A DNA stretch of 64,000 bases, from NCBI RefSeq assembly GCF_030915525.1, contig NZ_CP133269.1:955001-1019000 (forward strand), read 5' to 3'. Made by a program: the position numbers and the translations under genes. Positions 27,258 to 38,507 of the stretch are shown piece by piece. The DNA is from Neobacillus sp. PS2-9 (GTDB lineage: Bacteria; Bacillota; Bacilli; Bacillales; Cytobacillaceae). Position 1 is the stretch's first letter. Each line of letters begins with the position of its first letter. The notes under the pieces were generated by a model. That model made no database searches and was not told the origin of the DNA. It saw only the letters and a program-made list of their open reading frames with translations.

Positions 27258-27894
27258 CAAAATTACAACCGTTCTTTTTGATTTAGATGGAACACTAATT
27301 GATACGAATGAATTAATTATCACCACTTATTTGCATACCCTTGAAAAATATTATCCAAGCAAGTACCAGCGAGAGGATGTTCTGCCGTTCCTCGGACCTA
27401 CATTGCATGAGGTGTTTGGCAACATGGACCCTGACCGGGTGGAAGAAATGGTCTCAGAATACCGTGCCTTTAATATTGCCAATCATGATGAACTTGTAAA
27501 GGAATTCGTTGGTGTAAAGGAAACGGTTCAAACGTTGAAAGAGCGTGGGTATAAGATGGGGATTGTTACTACTAAACGTCATGATGTGACACTTAAAGGG
27601 CTGCGGTTGATGGAACTAGAAGACTACTTTGAAGTGATTGTGGCCTATGATCATGTAGAAAAAGTGAAGCCTGACCCAGAACCGATTTTCAAGGCTCTTG
27701 AACAGTTGGGCTCGACGCCTGAAGAATCAATCATGGTGGGGGATAATTTCCACGATATTTTGGCTGGGAAAAATGCGGGCACGGCTACAGCTGGTGTGGC
27801 ATGGTCCATTAAAGGTAGAGAATACGTGGCGAAGTATGAACCAGATTATATGCTAGAGAACATGAAGGATTTATTAACGATTCTCGGAGAGTGA
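27250..27894 (+). CDS. ppaX: PpaX, pyrophosphatase of the HAD superfamily
   Basis: 214 residues. HAD motif [15 protein letters not shown] (9-22), motif II GIVTTK (about 98-103), motif [13 protein letters not shown] and VGDNFHDI. It removes pyrophosphate formed when HprK dephosphorylates Ser-P-HPr, driving that reaction; the shared operon with hprK fits. The start overlaps yvoD. Confidence 0.95.
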   Translation: MTNKITTVLFDLDGTLIDTNELIITTYLHTLEKYYPSKYQREDVLPFLGPTLHEVFGNMDPDRVEEMVSEYRAFNIANHDELVKEFVGVKETVQTLKERGYKMGIVTTKRHDVTLKGLRLMELEDYFEVIVAYDHVEKVKPDPEPIFKALEQLGSTPEESIMVGDNFHDILAGKNAGTATAGVAWSIKGREYVAKYEPDYMLENMKDLLTILGE

Positions 27895-27899
27895 GAAAC

Positions 27900-28430
27900 A
27901 TGAGGAATACGACCCGCTATCCTGTTGAAGGTGCGAACTCCTTATGGCATGTCTACAAGACCGTGCCATTTTGGAAGGTAGTCAGAAACTTTATCGTAAT
28001 ACAGTTGGCGCGTTATACGCCATTTCTGGGAATAAAAAATTGGCTGTATCGTACCTTCCTAGGAGTTAAGGTGGGTGAGCAAACCAGTTTTGCACTCATG
28101 GTGATGCTAGATGTCATGTTCCCAGAAAAAATCAGCGTTGGGCGCAACACTGTGATTGGTTATAATACGACTATCCTGGCTCATGAGTATTTAATTAAGG
28201 AATACCGGCTGGGTCCCGTAACGATTGGGAGTGAGGTCATGATTGGTGCGAACTCTACGATTATGCCCGGGATTACGATTGGTGATGGAGCCATCGTGTC
28301 AGCGGCAACACTAGTGCATAAAGATGTTCCAGCTGGTGCGTTCGTTGGCGGAAACCCGATGCGGGTCATTTATACAAAGGAAGAGCTGGCCGAGCGCTGG
28401 GCCGATGATCCGATTTATGGTCAAAAATAA
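27900..28430 (+). CDS. yvoF: YvoF, hexapeptide-repeat acyltransferase
   Basis: 176 residues with left-handed beta-helix hexapeptide repeats in the second half (VGRNTVIGYNTTI, IGSEVMIGANSTIMPGITIGDGAIV, PAGAFVGGNPMRVI), the fold of maltose/serine O-acetyltransferases. His in LAHEYL is the likely catalytic residue. The acceptor is unknown. ATG 27900 sits 5 nt after the ppaX stop; last gene of the hprK operon. Confidence 0.88.
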   Translation: MRNTTRYPVEGANSLWHVYKTVPFWKVVRNFIVIQLARYTPFLGIKNWLYRTFLGVKVGEQTSFALMVMLDVMFPEKISVGRNTVIGYNTTILAHEYLIKEYRLGPVTIGSEVMIGANSTIMPGITIGDGAIVSAATLVHKDVPAGAFVGGNPMRVIYTKEELAERWADDPIYGQK

Positions 28431-28439
28431 TACATGTGT

Positions 28440-28468
28440 AAGCCTAGTTTAACGACTGGGCTTTTTTT
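28440..28468 (+). terminator. Terminator of the hprK operon
   Basis: AGCCTAGT pairs with ACTGGGCT around a short loop, followed by T7. Confidence 0.85.
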
Positions 28469-28498
28469 ATGGAAAAAATTCAGCTGGGAATGAGAGGT

Positions 28499-28624
28499 TT
28501 GGCGGAATAAATGGGAAAAGTGGCGGAATCTCGCCACAAGTTGGCGGAATAAATAGGAAAGTTCGCGGAATTCAGTCCCGAATTGGCGGAATAAATGATA
28601 AATTCGGCGGAATGTTGTACTTAG
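28499..28624. repeat. 21-bp-period degenerate repeat array 2 (six units)
   Basis: The GGCGGAAT core (unit 4 CGCGGAAT) recurs at exact 21-bp steps: units start at 28499, 28520, 28541, 28562, 28583 and 28604. Odd units continue AATAAAT, even units AATC or AATT, again a 42-bp alternation. It starts 31 nt after the yvoF terminator and ends about 100 bp before the hisZ promoter. Same core as the array at 20192. Confidence 0.87.
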
Positions 28625-28722
28625 TTCACTGAATAAATTTGCTTCATGGTGGATTAATCCAATAACTGGGGTAAAATAATCACAAACTGTACTTGTTTTC
28701 CAGAAAGTAGAACACTTTTTCA

Positions 28723-28751
28723 TTGACGAACAGTATGACTAGAGGTAAACT
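28723..28751 (+). promoter_or_regulatory. Predicted promoter of the his operon
   Basis: TTGACG (28723-28728), 17-nt spacer, TAAACT (28746-28751). The leader to hisZ is about 65 nt, too short for a T-box, and no leader peptide rich in His codons is visible. Confidence 0.6.
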
Positions 28752-28823
28752 ACTAATAACTTTAATTCATTATCACATTAGCAGACTAAAGCAATTGCAA
28801 TTTTACAATAAAGGGTGAGCCGG

Positions 28824-29996
28824 ATGAGTCGCTTGTTTATGTTTGAAAAGCCATTGGGGATGCGGGATACACTGCCAGAGCTTTATGAAAAAAAAGACGG
28901 TGTACGTACATACATGTCCGATACGATGAAACTTTGGGGCTATCAATTTATTGAAACACCTACGCTTGAATACTATGAAACCGTTGGTGCAGCATCAGCC
29001 ATTGCTGATCAACAGTTATTTAAATTGTTGGATAAAGAGGGACATACCTTGGTCCTTCGTCCAGATATGACCGCACCCATCGCACGGGTGGCAGCATCCA
29101 AGCTGTTAGAAGAAGACCTTCCTGTAAGATTAGCCTATTCTGCCAATGTATTTCGTGCCCAGCAGCGTGAAGGCGGCCGACCGGCTGAATTCGAACAAAT
29201 AGGTGTGGAATGTTTGAACGAGGACACCGTTTCCTGCGATGGGGAGGTCATTGCCTTACTGATTTCTTCTTTGAAAAAAGCAGGACTGCCACAATTTCAA
29301 GTGTCCGTTGGGCATGTTGGTTTTGCCCAGGAATTGTTTGTTCAAATTCTCGGAACGAATGGCCGGGCGAATGCCTTACGTAAGTTTTTATTTGAGAAAA
29401 ATTATGTCGGTTACCGCGAGCATGTAAACTCTTTACAGCTCTCTTCCATTGATAAGCAACGTCTCTTAAAGCTTTTACAATTAAGAGGCGGAGAAGAGGT
29501 CATCGGTCAGGCGCTTGATATTATTGAAAACGACAAGGGGAAAGAAGCCATTGTCGAATTGAAAGAGCTTTGGGATGTCATTAAAGATTACGGCGTCGAA
29601 GATTATGTGAAGTTTGATTTTACTATCGTCAGCCATATGAGCTATTATTCGGGCATTTTATTCGAGGCATACGCCGGGAATGTCGGTTTTCCGATTGGGA
29701 ATGGCGGACGCTATAGTTTAATAGAGAAGTTTGGAAAAAAGGCAAGTGCCACTGGATTTGCTGTTCGAGTAGATATGCTTCTAGAAGCACTCGGTGGCGG
29801 TCCTCTGGAAAATACTACTCACTGCATTTTTTTCAGCCAGGAACGGCGCAAGGAAGCCTTTCAGTTAGCACGTAAGATGCACGAGCAGGGGCAAAAAGCG
29901 GTGCTACAGGATATCACTGGTGTCAATAATCTTGATGCTTTTACAAAAAGGTTTGCCGAGACAACCTATTTAATCGGAGGGCGCGGTGATGAGTAA
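28824..29996 (+). CDS. hisZ: HisZ, regulatory subunit of ATP phosphoribosyltransferase
   Basis: 390 residues, a catalytically inactive paralogue of histidyl-tRNA synthetase. Class II motifs are recognisable: [17 protein letters not shown] at the N-terminus, [12 protein letters not shown] (motif 2 region) and [11 protein letters not shown]. It lacks the anticodon domain. It combines with short HisG to form the histidine-feedback-controlled first enzyme of the pathway. ATG 28824 is preceded by AAGG at 9 nt; ATG 28839 is a possible alternative. It overlaps hisG by 8 nt. Confidence 0.95.
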   Translation: MSRLFMFEKPLGMRDTLPELYEKKDGVRTYMSDTMKLWGYQFIETPTLEYYETVGAASAIADQQLFKLLDKEGHTLVLRPDMTAPIARVAASKLLEEDLPVRLAYSANVFRAQQREGGRPAEFEQIGVECLNEDTVSCDGEVIALLISSLKKAGLPQFQVSVGHVGFAQELFVQILGTNGRANALRKFLFEKNYVGYREHVNSLQLSSIDKQRLLKLLQLRGGEEVIGQALDIIENDKGKEAIVELKELWDVIKDYGVEDYVKFDFTIVSHMSYYSGILFEAYAGNVGFPIGNGGRYSLIEKFGKKASATGFAVRVDMLLEALGGGPLENTTHCIFFSQERRKEAFQLARKMHEQGQKAVLQDITGVNNLDAFTKRFAETTYLIGGRGDE

Positions 29997-30627
29997 CATA
30001 CTAACAATTGCGATGCCAAAGGGACGTATATTTGAGGAGGCAGTGGAACTGCTGCGGAAGGCCAACTATAATCTGCCACCGGAATTTGATGACTCCCGAA
30101 AATTAATTATTGATGTAGAAGAGGAAGGCTTACGCTTTATTTTAGCAAAGCCAATGGACGTGGCTACTTATGTAGAACACGGCGTGGCTGATGTGGGAAT
30201 TGCCGGGAAGGATGTTTTATTGGAGGAGGAGCGCGATGTGTATGAACTCCTTGATCTTAAAATTAGCTACTGCTACTTGGCAGTTGCCGGCCTGCCGAAC
30301 ACTAAAATGAATGATGTCGCTCCACGAGTGGCAACCAAATATCCGAATGTTGCGGAAGCCTATTTCCGCGAGCAGGGGGAACAAGTCGAAATTATTAAGT
30401 TAAACGGATCTATTGAATTAGCACCCATTATAGGATTATCCGACCGGATTGTAGATATTGTATCAACCGGTAGGACTTTAAAGGAAAACGGGCTGGTTGA
30501 ATATGAACGAATTGGAGATGTGACTTCAAGGCTAGTTGTGAACCCTGTCAGCTACCGCATCTACGACAAGCGGATTGATGAGCTGGTGAGCCGACTGGCA
30601 GAAGTGGTGTCACAGGGGGTTTTGTAA
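29989..30627 (+). CDS. hisG: HisG, short-form ATP phosphoribosyltransferase
   Basis: 212 residues: the short form lacking the C-terminal regulatory domain and therefore dependent on HisZ, which is encoded just upstream. [17 protein letters not shown] opens the fold; [13 protein letters not shown] and the PRPP loop region [14 protein letters not shown] (about 150-163) are present. It condenses ATP with PRPP, committing to histidine. ATG 29989 has GGAGG 8 nt upstream. Confidence 0.97.
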   Translation: MSNILTIAMPKGRIFEEAVELLRKANYNLPPEFDDSRKLIIDVEEEGLRFILAKPMDVATYVEHGVADVGIAGKDVLLEEERDVYELLDLKISYCYLAVAGLPNTKMNDVAPRVATKYPNVAEAYFREQGEQVEIIKLNGSIELAPIIGLSDRIVDIVSTGRTLKENGLVEYERIGDVTSRLVVNPVSYRIYDKRIDELVSRLAEVVSQGVL

Positions 30628-30628
30628 T

Positions 30629-31906
30629 ATGAAAATACTAAAAGTGTCGGAACAGATTTCGATTAAGCGTTCGATTGAAGCGGGGACCACTGAGCAGGTG
30701 GCTATCGTTAAGGGGATTATTCAAGAGATACGGACCAGAGGTGATAAGGCGCTAAGAGAATATACGGAGAAATTCGATCGAGTGAACCTTTCTTCTTTTT
30801 CCGTAACCGAGGGGGAAATTGAGACAGCGTATCAGAAGGTCGATGAAGGTTTTGTTTCCATTGTTCGAGAGGCGGCGGAAAATATTCGTTCCTTCCATGA
30901 GAAACAGCTTCGGCCATCATGGATGACGACAGAGGAGAATGGGACGATTCTAGGTCAAAAAATAACCGCCCTCGATTCTGTTGGGGTATATGTTCCAGGT
31001 GGCACAGCCGCCTATCCATCTTCGGTACTAATGAACGTGATTCCAGCGAAGGTAGCAGGGGTCACGCGGATTGTAATGGTTTCACCGCCGGATTCAGAGG
31101 GGAATTTGCCTCCAGCCGTGTTGGTTGCAGCGAAGGAAGCAGGTGTCGAGGAGATATATAAAGTGGGCGGAGCGCAAGCAATAGCGGCTTTAGCTTATGG
31201 GACAGAGTCGATTGCTTCCGTTGATAAAATTACTGGCCCTGGAAATATTTTTGTAGCATTGGCTAAACGCGAAGTATTCGGAGACGTGGATATTGATATG
31301 ATTGCTGGGCCAAGTGAAATTGCTATTTTAGCAGATGAAACGGCACGAGCTGACGAGATTGCCGCGGATCTGTTATCACAGGCAGAGCACGATCCACGTG
31401 CCTGCAGTGTGTTGGTTACAGCATCTATGAGTTTAGCAGAAGAAGTAGTGGAAGAAGTGGAGAAACTGCTTGCTCTACTGCCGCGAAAAGAAATTGCTGC
31501 CCGTTCGATTGCGGATTATGGTGCGATTTATGTGGCCGCTGATTTGGATGAAGCCGTTGAGACGGTTAATCAGTTAGCGCCTGAGCATCTGGAGGTTATG
31601 ACCGAGAACGCGATGGAGCTTCTTGGTAAAATTCGTCACGCGGGAGCGATTTTTATCGGGCGTTATAGCTCAGAGCCGGTTGGTGATTACTTTGCCGGAC
31701 CGAATCATGTACTGCCGACGAATGGTACGGCGCGCTTCTCCAGTCCGCTGAATGTCGATGATTTTCAAAAGAAATCAAGTGTGATTGTATATAGCAAGAA
31801 AGCTTTAACTGATAATGCGGCGAAGATTGCCGAGTTTGCAAGAATGGAAGGGCTAGAGGCACACGCCCGGGCCGTGGAAATACGTTTGGAAAATGATAAA
31901 AAGTAG
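30629..31906 (+). CDS. hisD: HisD, histidinol dehydrogenase
   Basis: 425 residues. It catalyses the last two oxidations, histidinol to histidine, with NAD and zinc. Landmarks: [16 protein letters not shown] (about 115-130), [16 protein letters not shown], and the zinc/catalytic region [15 protein letters not shown] with Gln and His ligands (about 250-264), plus PEHLEVM. It starts 1 nt after the hisG stop codon. Confidence 0.97.
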   Translation: MKILKVSEQISIKRSIEAGTTEQVAIVKGIIQEIRTRGDKALREYTEKFDRVNLSSFSVTEGEIETAYQKVDEGFVSIVREAAENIRSFHEKQLRPSWMTTEENGTILGQKITALDSVGVYVPGGTAAYPSSVLMNVIPAKVAGVTRIVMVSPPDSEGNLPPAVLVAAKEAGVEEIYKVGGAQAIAALAYGTESIASVDKITGPGNIFVALAKREVFGDVDIDMIAGPSEIAILADETARADEIAADLLSQAEHDPRACSVLVTASMSLAEEVVEEVEKLLALLPRKEIAARSIADYGAIYVAADLDEAVETVNQLAPEHLEVMTENAMELLGKIRHAGAIFIGRYSSEPVGDYFAGPNHVLPTNGTARFSSPLNVDDFQKKSSVIVYSKKALTDNAAKIAEFARMEGLEAHARAVEIRLENDKK

Positions 31907-31907
31907 G

Positions 31908-31952
31908 ATGAAGGACAAAACGACCTGATAGAACGGTGAAAATGTCCTTCAT
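31908..31952. other. Perfect 10-bp hairpin between hisD and hisB
   Basis: ATGAAGGACA (31908-31917) and TGTCCTTCAT (31943-31952) pair perfectly around a 25-nt loop. There is no T tract, so it is not a normal terminator. It begins right after the hisD stop and is the only sizeable gap besides hisB-hisH inside the operon. It could stabilise or process the transcript, or be a small interspersed palindrome. Confidence 0.55.
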
Positions 31953-32015
31953 AACGCCACAACCCTAATAAAGTACATAAGAAAATTGAAGCTAGAATTA
32001 CAGGAGGTTATCTTC

Positions 32016-32603
32016 ATGGAAAGAGTGGCAAGTATTGAACGGAACACGAATGAAACAAAAATCCAACTATCATTAGCTGTAGATGGGGAAGGACAGTCTA
32101 ATCTAGAGACAGGTGTACCATTCCTTAGTCATATGCTTGATTTGTTCACAAAACACGGGCAATTCAATCTGACCGTAAATGCGAACGGCGATACAGAGGT
32201 GGATGATCATCACACAACAGAAGATATCGGCATTTGCTTAGGGCAAGCATTAAGAGAAGCCCTTGGAGATAAGCGAGGCATTAAGCGCTACGGTAATGCC
32301 TTTGTTCCAATGGATGAAGCCTTGGCTCAAGTGGTTGTTGACCTCAGTAATCGCCCGCATCTCGAAATGCGTGCGGAGTTCCCTGGGCAAAAAGTTGGAA
32401 CCTTTGATACAGAGCTTGTCCACGAATTTCTATGGAAACTAGCCTTAGAGGCGAGAATGAACCTCCACGTAATTGTTCATTATGGAAAAAACACGCACCA
32501 CATGATTGAAGCTGTCTTCAAAGCATTGGGCCGGGCACTCGACGAAGCAACCACCATCGACCCACGCATCAAAGGCATCCCATCCACAAAAGGGATGCTA
32601 TAA
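32016..32603 (+). CDS. hisB: HisB, imidazoleglycerol-phosphate dehydratase
   Basis: 195 residues, monofunctional dehydratase without the phosphatase domain of enterobacteria. Manganese-binding motifs [12 protein letters not shown] (about 60-71) and [15 protein letters not shown] are present, as is the N-terminal [18 protein letters not shown] 32016 is 8 nt after AGGAGG. A histidinol-phosphatase gene is not in this operon and must be elsewhere. Confidence 0.97.
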   Translation: MERVASIERNTNETKIQLSLAVDGEGQSNLETGVPFLSHMLDLFTKHGQFNLTVNANGDTEVDDHHTTEDIGICLGQALREALGDKRGIKRYGNAFVPMDEALAQVVVDLSNRPHLEMRAEFPGQKVGTFDTELVHEFLWKLALEARMNLHVIVHYGKNTHHMIEAVFKALGRALDEATTIDPRIKGIPSTKGML

Positions 32604-32620
32604 AAAAAGTTATCCACAAG

Positions 32621-32652
32621 GGTGTCAGGCACCACTCGTGGACATTGTCCAC
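32621..32652. repeat. Two short palindromes between hisB and hisH
   Basis: GGTGTCAGGCACC (32621-32633) is followed by the perfect palindrome GTGGACA-T-TGTCCAC (32638-32652). Similar GGACA/TGTCC hairpins occur at 53538-53581 in this window, so these are likely small interspersed palindromic repeats. Confidence 0.5.
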
Positions 32653-32697
32653 CGTAGGAGGACGGTGTGAAAAATGCACCTAGAAAGGAGGGGCACG

Positions 32698-33324
32698 ATG
32701 ATTGGGATTATTGATTATGGTATGGGAAATTTGTTTAGTGTGAGTAAGGCGTTGGAACGGCTAGGGGCCGAATATTTTATTTCGGCTGATCATAATGAAT
32801 TATTTAACGCAGATGGGTTGATTATTCCCGGCGTTGGTTCCTTCCGAGATGCCATGGAACGCCTCCAAGTAAACACGATTAAGGAATATGCGGCAACAGG
32901 TAAACCCCTTCTCGGCATCTGTCTCGGTATGCAGTTGCTTTTTGAAAGCAGCGAAGAAAACGGGCTCACGGAAGGATTAGGACTACTACCGGGAAGTGTA
33001 CAGCGTTTCCCAGGCCAAACACCAGAAGGCGAATCCTACAAAGTTCCACACATGGGATGGAACAAGCTTGAATTTGTGAACGATTCACCACTTATAAAAA
33101 ATCTTGAAGAGGAATATGTGTATTTTGTTCATTCCTATTTCGTAGACGCACAAAATTCCGAAGTGTTAATCGCAAAAGCAGATTATCATGAACAGGTTTC
33201 GGCAGTGGTTGGTAAGGACAATATCATGGGAATGCAATTCCATCCTGAAAAAAGCAGCAAACTTGGGATGGCCCTTTTAAATAATTTTTTACAAATGGTG
33301 GAAGAAAGGAAGGGCGTTCGATGA
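32698..33324 (+). CDS. hisH: HisH, glutaminase subunit of imidazoleglycerol-phosphate synthase
   Basis: 208 residues, class I glutamine amidotransferase. The nucleophile is in [10 protein letters not shown] (Cys near 80) and the His-Glu pair in MQFHPEKSS near the C-terminus (about 185-193). It supplies ammonia through a tunnel to HisF, encoded two genes downstream. ATG 32698 follows AAAGGAGGGG; the longer frame from 32674 would include that site. It overlaps hisA by 4 nt. Confidence 0.97.
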   Translation: MIGIIDYGMGNLFSVSKALERLGAEYFISADHNELFNADGLIIPGVGSFRDAMERLQVNTIKEYAATGKPLLGICLGMQLLFESSEENGLTEGLGLLPGSVQRFPGQTPEGESYKVPHMGWNKLEFVNDSPLIKNLEEEYVYFVHSYFVDAQNSEVLIAKADYHEQVSAVVGKDNIMGMQFHPEKSSKLGMALLNNFLQMVEERKGVR

Positions 33325-34046
33325 GTATCACAATTTATCCTGCCATTGATATGCGGGGTGGCAATTGCGTCCGTCTTCTTCAAGGGGATTATGATAAGGA
33401 AACAATCTACGGGAATTCCCCTTTTGATATGGCAAGAAGCTTTGCAGCTGAGGGAGCCGAGTGGATTCACATGGTCGACCTTGATGGCGCAAAGGATGGC
33501 AAGAGGGTGAACGACCGATTTGTCATTGAGACCGCACAAAAGTTGAACGTGAAGGTCCAAATTGGCGGTGGCATTCGCTCGGAGGAAGACATCCTGCATT
33601 ATCTCGAAAACGGCGTGGATCGGGTAATCATAGGGAGTATTGCCGTTTCTAACCCGGATTTTGCGATGGAAATGATTAAAAAGTACGGTGGGAAAATTGC
33701 GATTGGCATCGATGCTAAAAACGGATATGTGGCCACACACGGCTGGCTGGATACTTCGGAGCTTCGTGCAATCGATCTTGGCAAACGTTTTGCAGATGCA
33801 GGTGCGGAAACCTTTATTTTTACAGACATTGCAACAGACGGTACGCTCTCTGGACCAAATATTGAGGCGGTTTGCCAGATGGCTGAAGTAACCGGAAAAA
33901 ATGTCATTGCTTCCGGTGGAGTAAGCAGTCTCGAGGATTTGAAGGCGTTAGCTTCTGAAAAAGGTATTAGCGGGGCGATTGTTGGAAAGGCCCTCTATGA
34001 AAATCGTTTTACCTTGAAGGAAGCCTTGGCCACGGCCAAAGCTTAA
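33321..34046 (+). CDS. hisA: HisA, ProFAR isomerase
   Basis: 241 residues, a TIM barrel with two phosphate-binding halves. The catalytic Asp is in [15 protein letters not shown] (Asp8), the second in [12 protein letters not shown] (about Asp 170). GGIRS and GGVSSLEDL are the phosphate loops. It converts ProFAR to PRFAR for HisF. ATGA overlap with hisH. Confidence 0.97.
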   Translation: MSITIYPAIDMRGGNCVRLLQGDYDKETIYGNSPFDMARSFAAEGAEWIHMVDLDGAKDGKRVNDRFVIETAQKLNVKVQIGGGIRSEEDILHYLENGVDRVIIGSIAVSNPDFAMEMIKKYGGKIAIGIDAKNGYVATHGWLDTSELRAIDLGKRFADAGAETFIFTDIATDGTLSGPNIEAVCQMAEVTGKNVIASGGVSSLEDLKALASEKGISGAIVGKALYENRFTLKEALATAKA

Positions 34047-34090
34047 TTTAAAAAAGAAACAGGCAGGCACGTAAAAGGATGGTGTAAGTG

Positions 34091-34852
34091 ATGACATTAA
34101 CAAAACGAATTATTCCATGCCTTGACGTGAAGGATGGACGAGTAGTGAAAGGAGTCCAATTCGTGCAGCTTCGCGATGCGGGGGACCCAGTGGAATTGGC
34201 GCGCTTTTACGATGAACAAGGTGCAGATGAGCTTGTCTTTCTCGACATTTCTGCATCCGTTGAGGGCAGAAAAACGATGGTCGAGGTTGTAAAGGCAGTC
34301 GCCACAGAGCTGGCGATTCCGTTTACCGTGGGCGGTGGTATCAACGCTTTAGAGGACATGAAGAGAATTCTTCGAGCTGGAGCGGATAAGGTGTCGTTAA
34401 ATACGGCCGCCGTTATGAATCCTGAACTTATTGGGGAAGGAGCAGGATACTTCGGCTCGCAATGTATTGTCGTCGCAATCGACGCGAAATTTGACCCTGA
34501 AATCGGAACGTGGCGTGTGTATACACATGGTGGACGAACACCTACGGAGAAAAAAGTAATCGAATGGGCTGTGGAAGCTGCCGAGCGTGGGGCTGGTGAG
34601 ATTTTATTAACCAGCATGGATAGTGACGGGGAAAAGCGTGGATTTGACTTATCATTAACAAAAGCGGTCAGTGAGGCTGTTTCCATCCCTGTTATTGCAT
34701 CGGGTGGGGCAGGAAATGCCGAACACTTTGAAGAAGCTTATGTTAGCGGGAAAGCTGATGCGGCCTTAGCGGCGTCGATTTTTCACTATAAAGAAACGTC
34801 CGTCCATGAAGTGAAAAGCTATTTGCGGGAAAAAGGAGTTGTGGTCCGATGA
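34091..34852 (+). CDS. hisF: HisF, synthase subunit of imidazoleglycerol-phosphate synthase
   Basis: 253 residues, TIM barrel homologous to His[20 protein letters not shown] carries the catalytic Asp11; [15 protein letters not shown] carries the second catalytic Asp (about 130). VGGGI and ASGGAGN are phosphate-binding loops. It works with HisH to make imidazoleglycerol phosphate and AICAR. ATG 34091 is preceded by AAAGGATGG; a GTG at 34088 is less likely. Confidence 0.97.
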   Translation: MTLTKRIIPCLDVKDGRVVKGVQFVQLRDAGDPVELARFYDEQGADELVFLDISASVEGRKTMVEVVKAVATELAIPFTVGGGINALEDMKRILRAGADKVSLNTAAVMNPELIGEGAGYFGSQCIVVAIDAKFDPEIGTWRVYTHGGRTPTEKKVIEWAVEAAERGAGEILLTSMDSDGEKRGFDLSLTKAVSEAVSIPVIASGGAGNAEHFEEAYVSGKADAALAASIFHYKETSVHEVKSYLREKGVVVR

Positions 34853-35475
34853 ATATAGAAGAGATTCGTTTTGATGAAAAGGGTCTTGTCCCTGCCATCA
34901 TCCAGGATGTAGAAACGATGGAAGTCTTAACGTTAGCTTATATGAACAAGGAATCGCTTGGAAAGACCCTTGAGACGGGTGAAACCTGGTTCTTCAGCCG
35001 CTCACGCCAAGAGTTATGGCATAAAGGGGCAACAAGTGGGAATACGCAATCAGTTGTCAGCATCAAATATGACTGTGATCAGGATGCACTCCTCGTGTTG
35101 ATCAATCCGAAGGGGCCTGCTTGTCATACGGGGGCCGTTAGCTGTTTTACGGACGAGGTAGCGGACCGGAAGACTGGATTGGCTGATTATGGCATCCTAC
35201 AGAGGCTCGAGCAGGTCATTTGTCAACGGGAGCAGGAGCGTCCGGAAGGTGCCTATACCACATACCTTTTTGAAAAAGGCGTCGATAAGATTCTCAAAAA
35301 AGTCGGGGAAGAAGCGGCTGAGGTGATTATTGCTGCCAAAAACCGTGATCAAGAAGAACTGCGCTGGGAGGCGGCAGATTTACTCTATCACCTGCAGGTT
35401 TTATTGGTGGAACAAGGACTTCCATTTAAAGAAGTACTAAGAACCTTAGAAGAAAGACACAATGACCGGTCCTAA
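34849..35475 (+). CDS. hisI: HisIE, phosphoribosyl-AMP cyclohydrolase / phosphoribosyl-ATP pyrophosphatase
   Basis: 208-residue fusion. N-terminal cyclohydrolase (1-110) with [16 protein letters not shown] and the zinc-site segments DCDQDALL and [12 protein letters not shown]-terminal MazG-like pyrophosphatase (about 115-208) with [14 protein letters not shown] and [13 protein letters not shown]. It does steps 2 and 3 of the pathway. The start overlaps hisF by 4 nt; last gene of the operon. Confidence 0.97.
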   Translation: MNIEEIRFDEKGLVPAIIQDVETMEVLTLAYMNKESLGKTLETGETWFFSRSRQELWHKGATSGNTQSVVSIKYDCDQDALLVLINPKGPACHTGAVSCFTDEVADRKTGLADYGILQRLEQVICQREQERPEGAYTTYLFEKGVDKILKKVGEEAAEVIIAAKNRDQEELRWEAADLLYHLQVLLVEQGLPFKEVLRTLEERHNDRS

Positions 35476-35487
35476 TGGGGCTGGTTT
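35465..35487 (+). terminator. Probable terminator of the his operon
   Basis: ACCGGTCC pairs with GGGCTGGT (two wobbles), with a T4 run after it. The left arm overlaps the last codons of hisI. Confidence 0.55.
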
Positions 35488-35607
35488 TCTTACGTTAAGG
35501 ATATTGGGAAGATAGATTCTATAAGCATGCATATTATAATCCCCTTCTCGAACAACCCTTTAATGTGTTATACTACCTAAGTTATATTGACGAATGTGGA
35601 GGACTTC

Positions 35608-37098
35608 ATGGGAAAAAAAGCGAAAGCAAGAATGCAAACGGGAAAAATACTTTCATTTGTTCCTACGGGGGAATATTATTTCACGAAGGGTTTGAAGGCA
35701 TACCATCGACGTGATTTCATAAAAGCAAAAAAATATCTTGGGCGAGCGATTCAGCTTGAGCCGGGTGAACCGATGATTACATGCCAGTTGGCGATCGTGT
35801 CAACAGAACTTGGCGAGTTTGAAAATTCCAACCGACTCTTGCATATCATCCTTGAAGAACTTGATCCGGAAATGGCGGAATGCCACTACTTTTTAGCAAA
35901 TAATTATGCCCACCTGGGATTTTTTAAAGATGCGTATCATCACGCGCAGCTCTACCTACAACTAGAGCCAGAGGGTGATTTTTCTGATGACACGGAAGAT
36001 TTATTAGAGCTCCTAACCTTTGAATCAGATGGCCTAGAGGGCGATTGGTATGAGCAGGATGATTTAATTGTCAAACAAGAACAGGCTCGTGACCTGTTAG
36101 AGTCGGGATACTTTCCAAAAGCGATTGAGCTGTTAAAGGATGTCGTCAAGGAATACCCAGAATACTGGTCAGCATACAACAACTTAGCGCTTGCCTATTT
36201 TTACTTAGGAAAAGCGGAAAAGGCAGAAAGCATTTTAGATGATGTGCTCGAGCGGAATCCAGGGAATTTACATGCCCTTTGTAACCGTTTGGTCTTTGCT
36301 CATTACCAAGGAAAACTGAAAAATGCTGCCAATTTGCTTGAATCCCTGAAAAAAATTCAACCTATGTTAAGCGAACATCAATTTAAACTGGGTACTACCT
36401 TCGCCTTAGTGGGCGAATATGAACAGGCTTATTTGTGGTTAAAGAAGCTATATAAGCATGGCTATGATGGGGACGGTCCGTTTTATTATTGGCTTTCCTA
36501 TTCAGCGTATTATACTGGCAATCAAAACTTTGCAAAAAGCACTTGGAAAAAGGTGCTTGAATTGAACCCTGACAAGGAAGGTTCTGAGCCATGGGGAGAA
36601 AAAGAAGTCGCGAATGGTTTTGAAGACCTGTCAGGCTCTATTTTTCAAAAGCTTGAAAGCGACTATGTAGAAGAGCGATTATTTGCTCTGTTTCTCACAA
36701 CAGTATCCAGTAAAAAAGAAGAAATTATTACTTCTAAGCGGCTTTTTCAAAATCAAAAGCTTACCACGTTAGAGAAGGAATATATTTCATTAATTCGTTC
36801 GGGAAAACAATCGACAACAGCAGATGCACAGGAAATTGCGGAGATTTTTTATGAAAATCATCAGCCGATTGGAATGATGGAGTCAGGCTTATATTTGATG
36901 TGGTTTTCTGTTTTCGTTGAACTTTCTAAAGCCAACGTCAGCTTGAAAAATAAACGTGCCTGGGCTGGGGCAGTGGAATATGTATGGTACAAGTTGCGAA
37001 GTGAAAAAGTTTCGCAGCAAGAAGTAGCCAACCGTTACGGACTTTCATCTGCAACAATTGGTAAATATGTCAAACTTGTAAACGATTTTCTAAATTAA
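35608..37098 (+). CDS. yvcD: YvcD-like TPR-repeat protein
   Basis: 496 residues. At least six tetratricopeptide repeats are visible between about 20 and 330, for example YYFTKGLKAYHRRDFIKAKKYL-like, AYNNLALAYFYLGKAEKAESIL and LGTTFALVGEYEQAYLWLKKLY units. The C-terminal part ends in a helix-turn-helix-like stretch SQQEVANRYGLSSATIGKYVKL. TPRs suggest protein binding, and the C-terminal HTH suggests a possible DNA contact; neither has a known partner here. Its place between hisI and trxB matches yvcD of B. subtilis. ATG 35608 is 5 nt after GGAGG. Confidence 0.88.
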   Translation: MGKKAKARMQTGKILSFVPTGEYYFTKGLKAYHRRDFIKAKKYLGRAIQLEPGEPMITCQLAIVSTELGEFENSNRLLHIILEELDPEMAECHYFLANNYAHLGFFKDAYHHAQLYLQLEPEGDFSDDTEDLLELLTFESDGLEGDWYEQDDLIVKQEQARDLLESGYFPKAIELLKDVVKEYPEYWSAYNNLALAYFYLGKAEKAESILDDVLERNPGNLHALCNRLVFAHYQGKLKNAANLLESLKKIQPMLSEHQFKLGTTFALVGEYEQAYLWLKKLYKHGYDGDGPFYYWLSYSAYYTGNQNFAKSTWKKVLELNPDKEGSEPWGEKEVANGFEDLSGSIFQKLESDYVEERLFALFLTTVSSKKEEIITSKRLFQNQKLTTLEKEYISLIRSGKQSTTADAQEIAEIFYENHQPIGMMESGLYLMWFSVFVELSKANVSLKNKRAWAGAVEYVWYKLRSEKVSQQEVANRYGLSSATIGKYVKLVNDFLN

Positions 37099-37131
37099 GC
37101 AGATAAATGGACTATAAACCGATTGTTTATT

Positions 37132-38140
<1,009 letters not shown>

Positions 38141-38507
38141 GTGGTTAGCACTATTGTGAGTGGTGTTAACATAACATTCACAGAAACGTAATCCTGTTTT
38201 AACTCTTCTGTAACAGTAGTGAAATATAGTTAGGGTATGATAACAATAATTGACCCCCTTTAAAAATATATACCTTCCTGCACAAGCCCAGCAGCTTGTG
38301 CAATTTTTTTTTGTGGCTAAAAAATCAAGTCTCCTCAAAACTAGTTTCCCAAGTTTGCTAACAGAAATAATTAACAGAAATATCAAATTTGTATTCATTG
38401 TGACTGTATCTTAAAAATAGTATAATGAAAAGAATAAATTAAATGTTATATTAGGATATTTGGCATACTTACACAAGCCTTTGTGCTTAAATAAAGAGGG
38501 TGGAAAC
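38141..38507 (+). other. Spacer between trxB and yvcI
   Basis: 367 nt without a supportable gene. It contains the trxB terminator at 38279-38312 and a small palindrome CACAAGCCTTTGTG at 38472-38485, just before yvcI. Confidence 0.6.
38279..38312 (+). terminator. Terminator after trxB
   Basis: TGCACAAG (38279-38286) pairs with CTTGTGCA (38295-38302), 8-nt loop, then a T9 run. Confidence 0.92.

Noticed and set aside
28752..28823. T-box or His leader attenuator before hisZ
   Set aside because: The leader is about 65 nt, without specifier or antiterminator elements and without a His-rich leader peptide.
32610..32618. Perfect DnaA box TTATCCACA between hisB and hisH
   Set aside because: A second copy occurs inside trxB at 37379-37387 and about one copy in 64 kb is expected by chance; there is no cluster and no AT-rich unwinding region.
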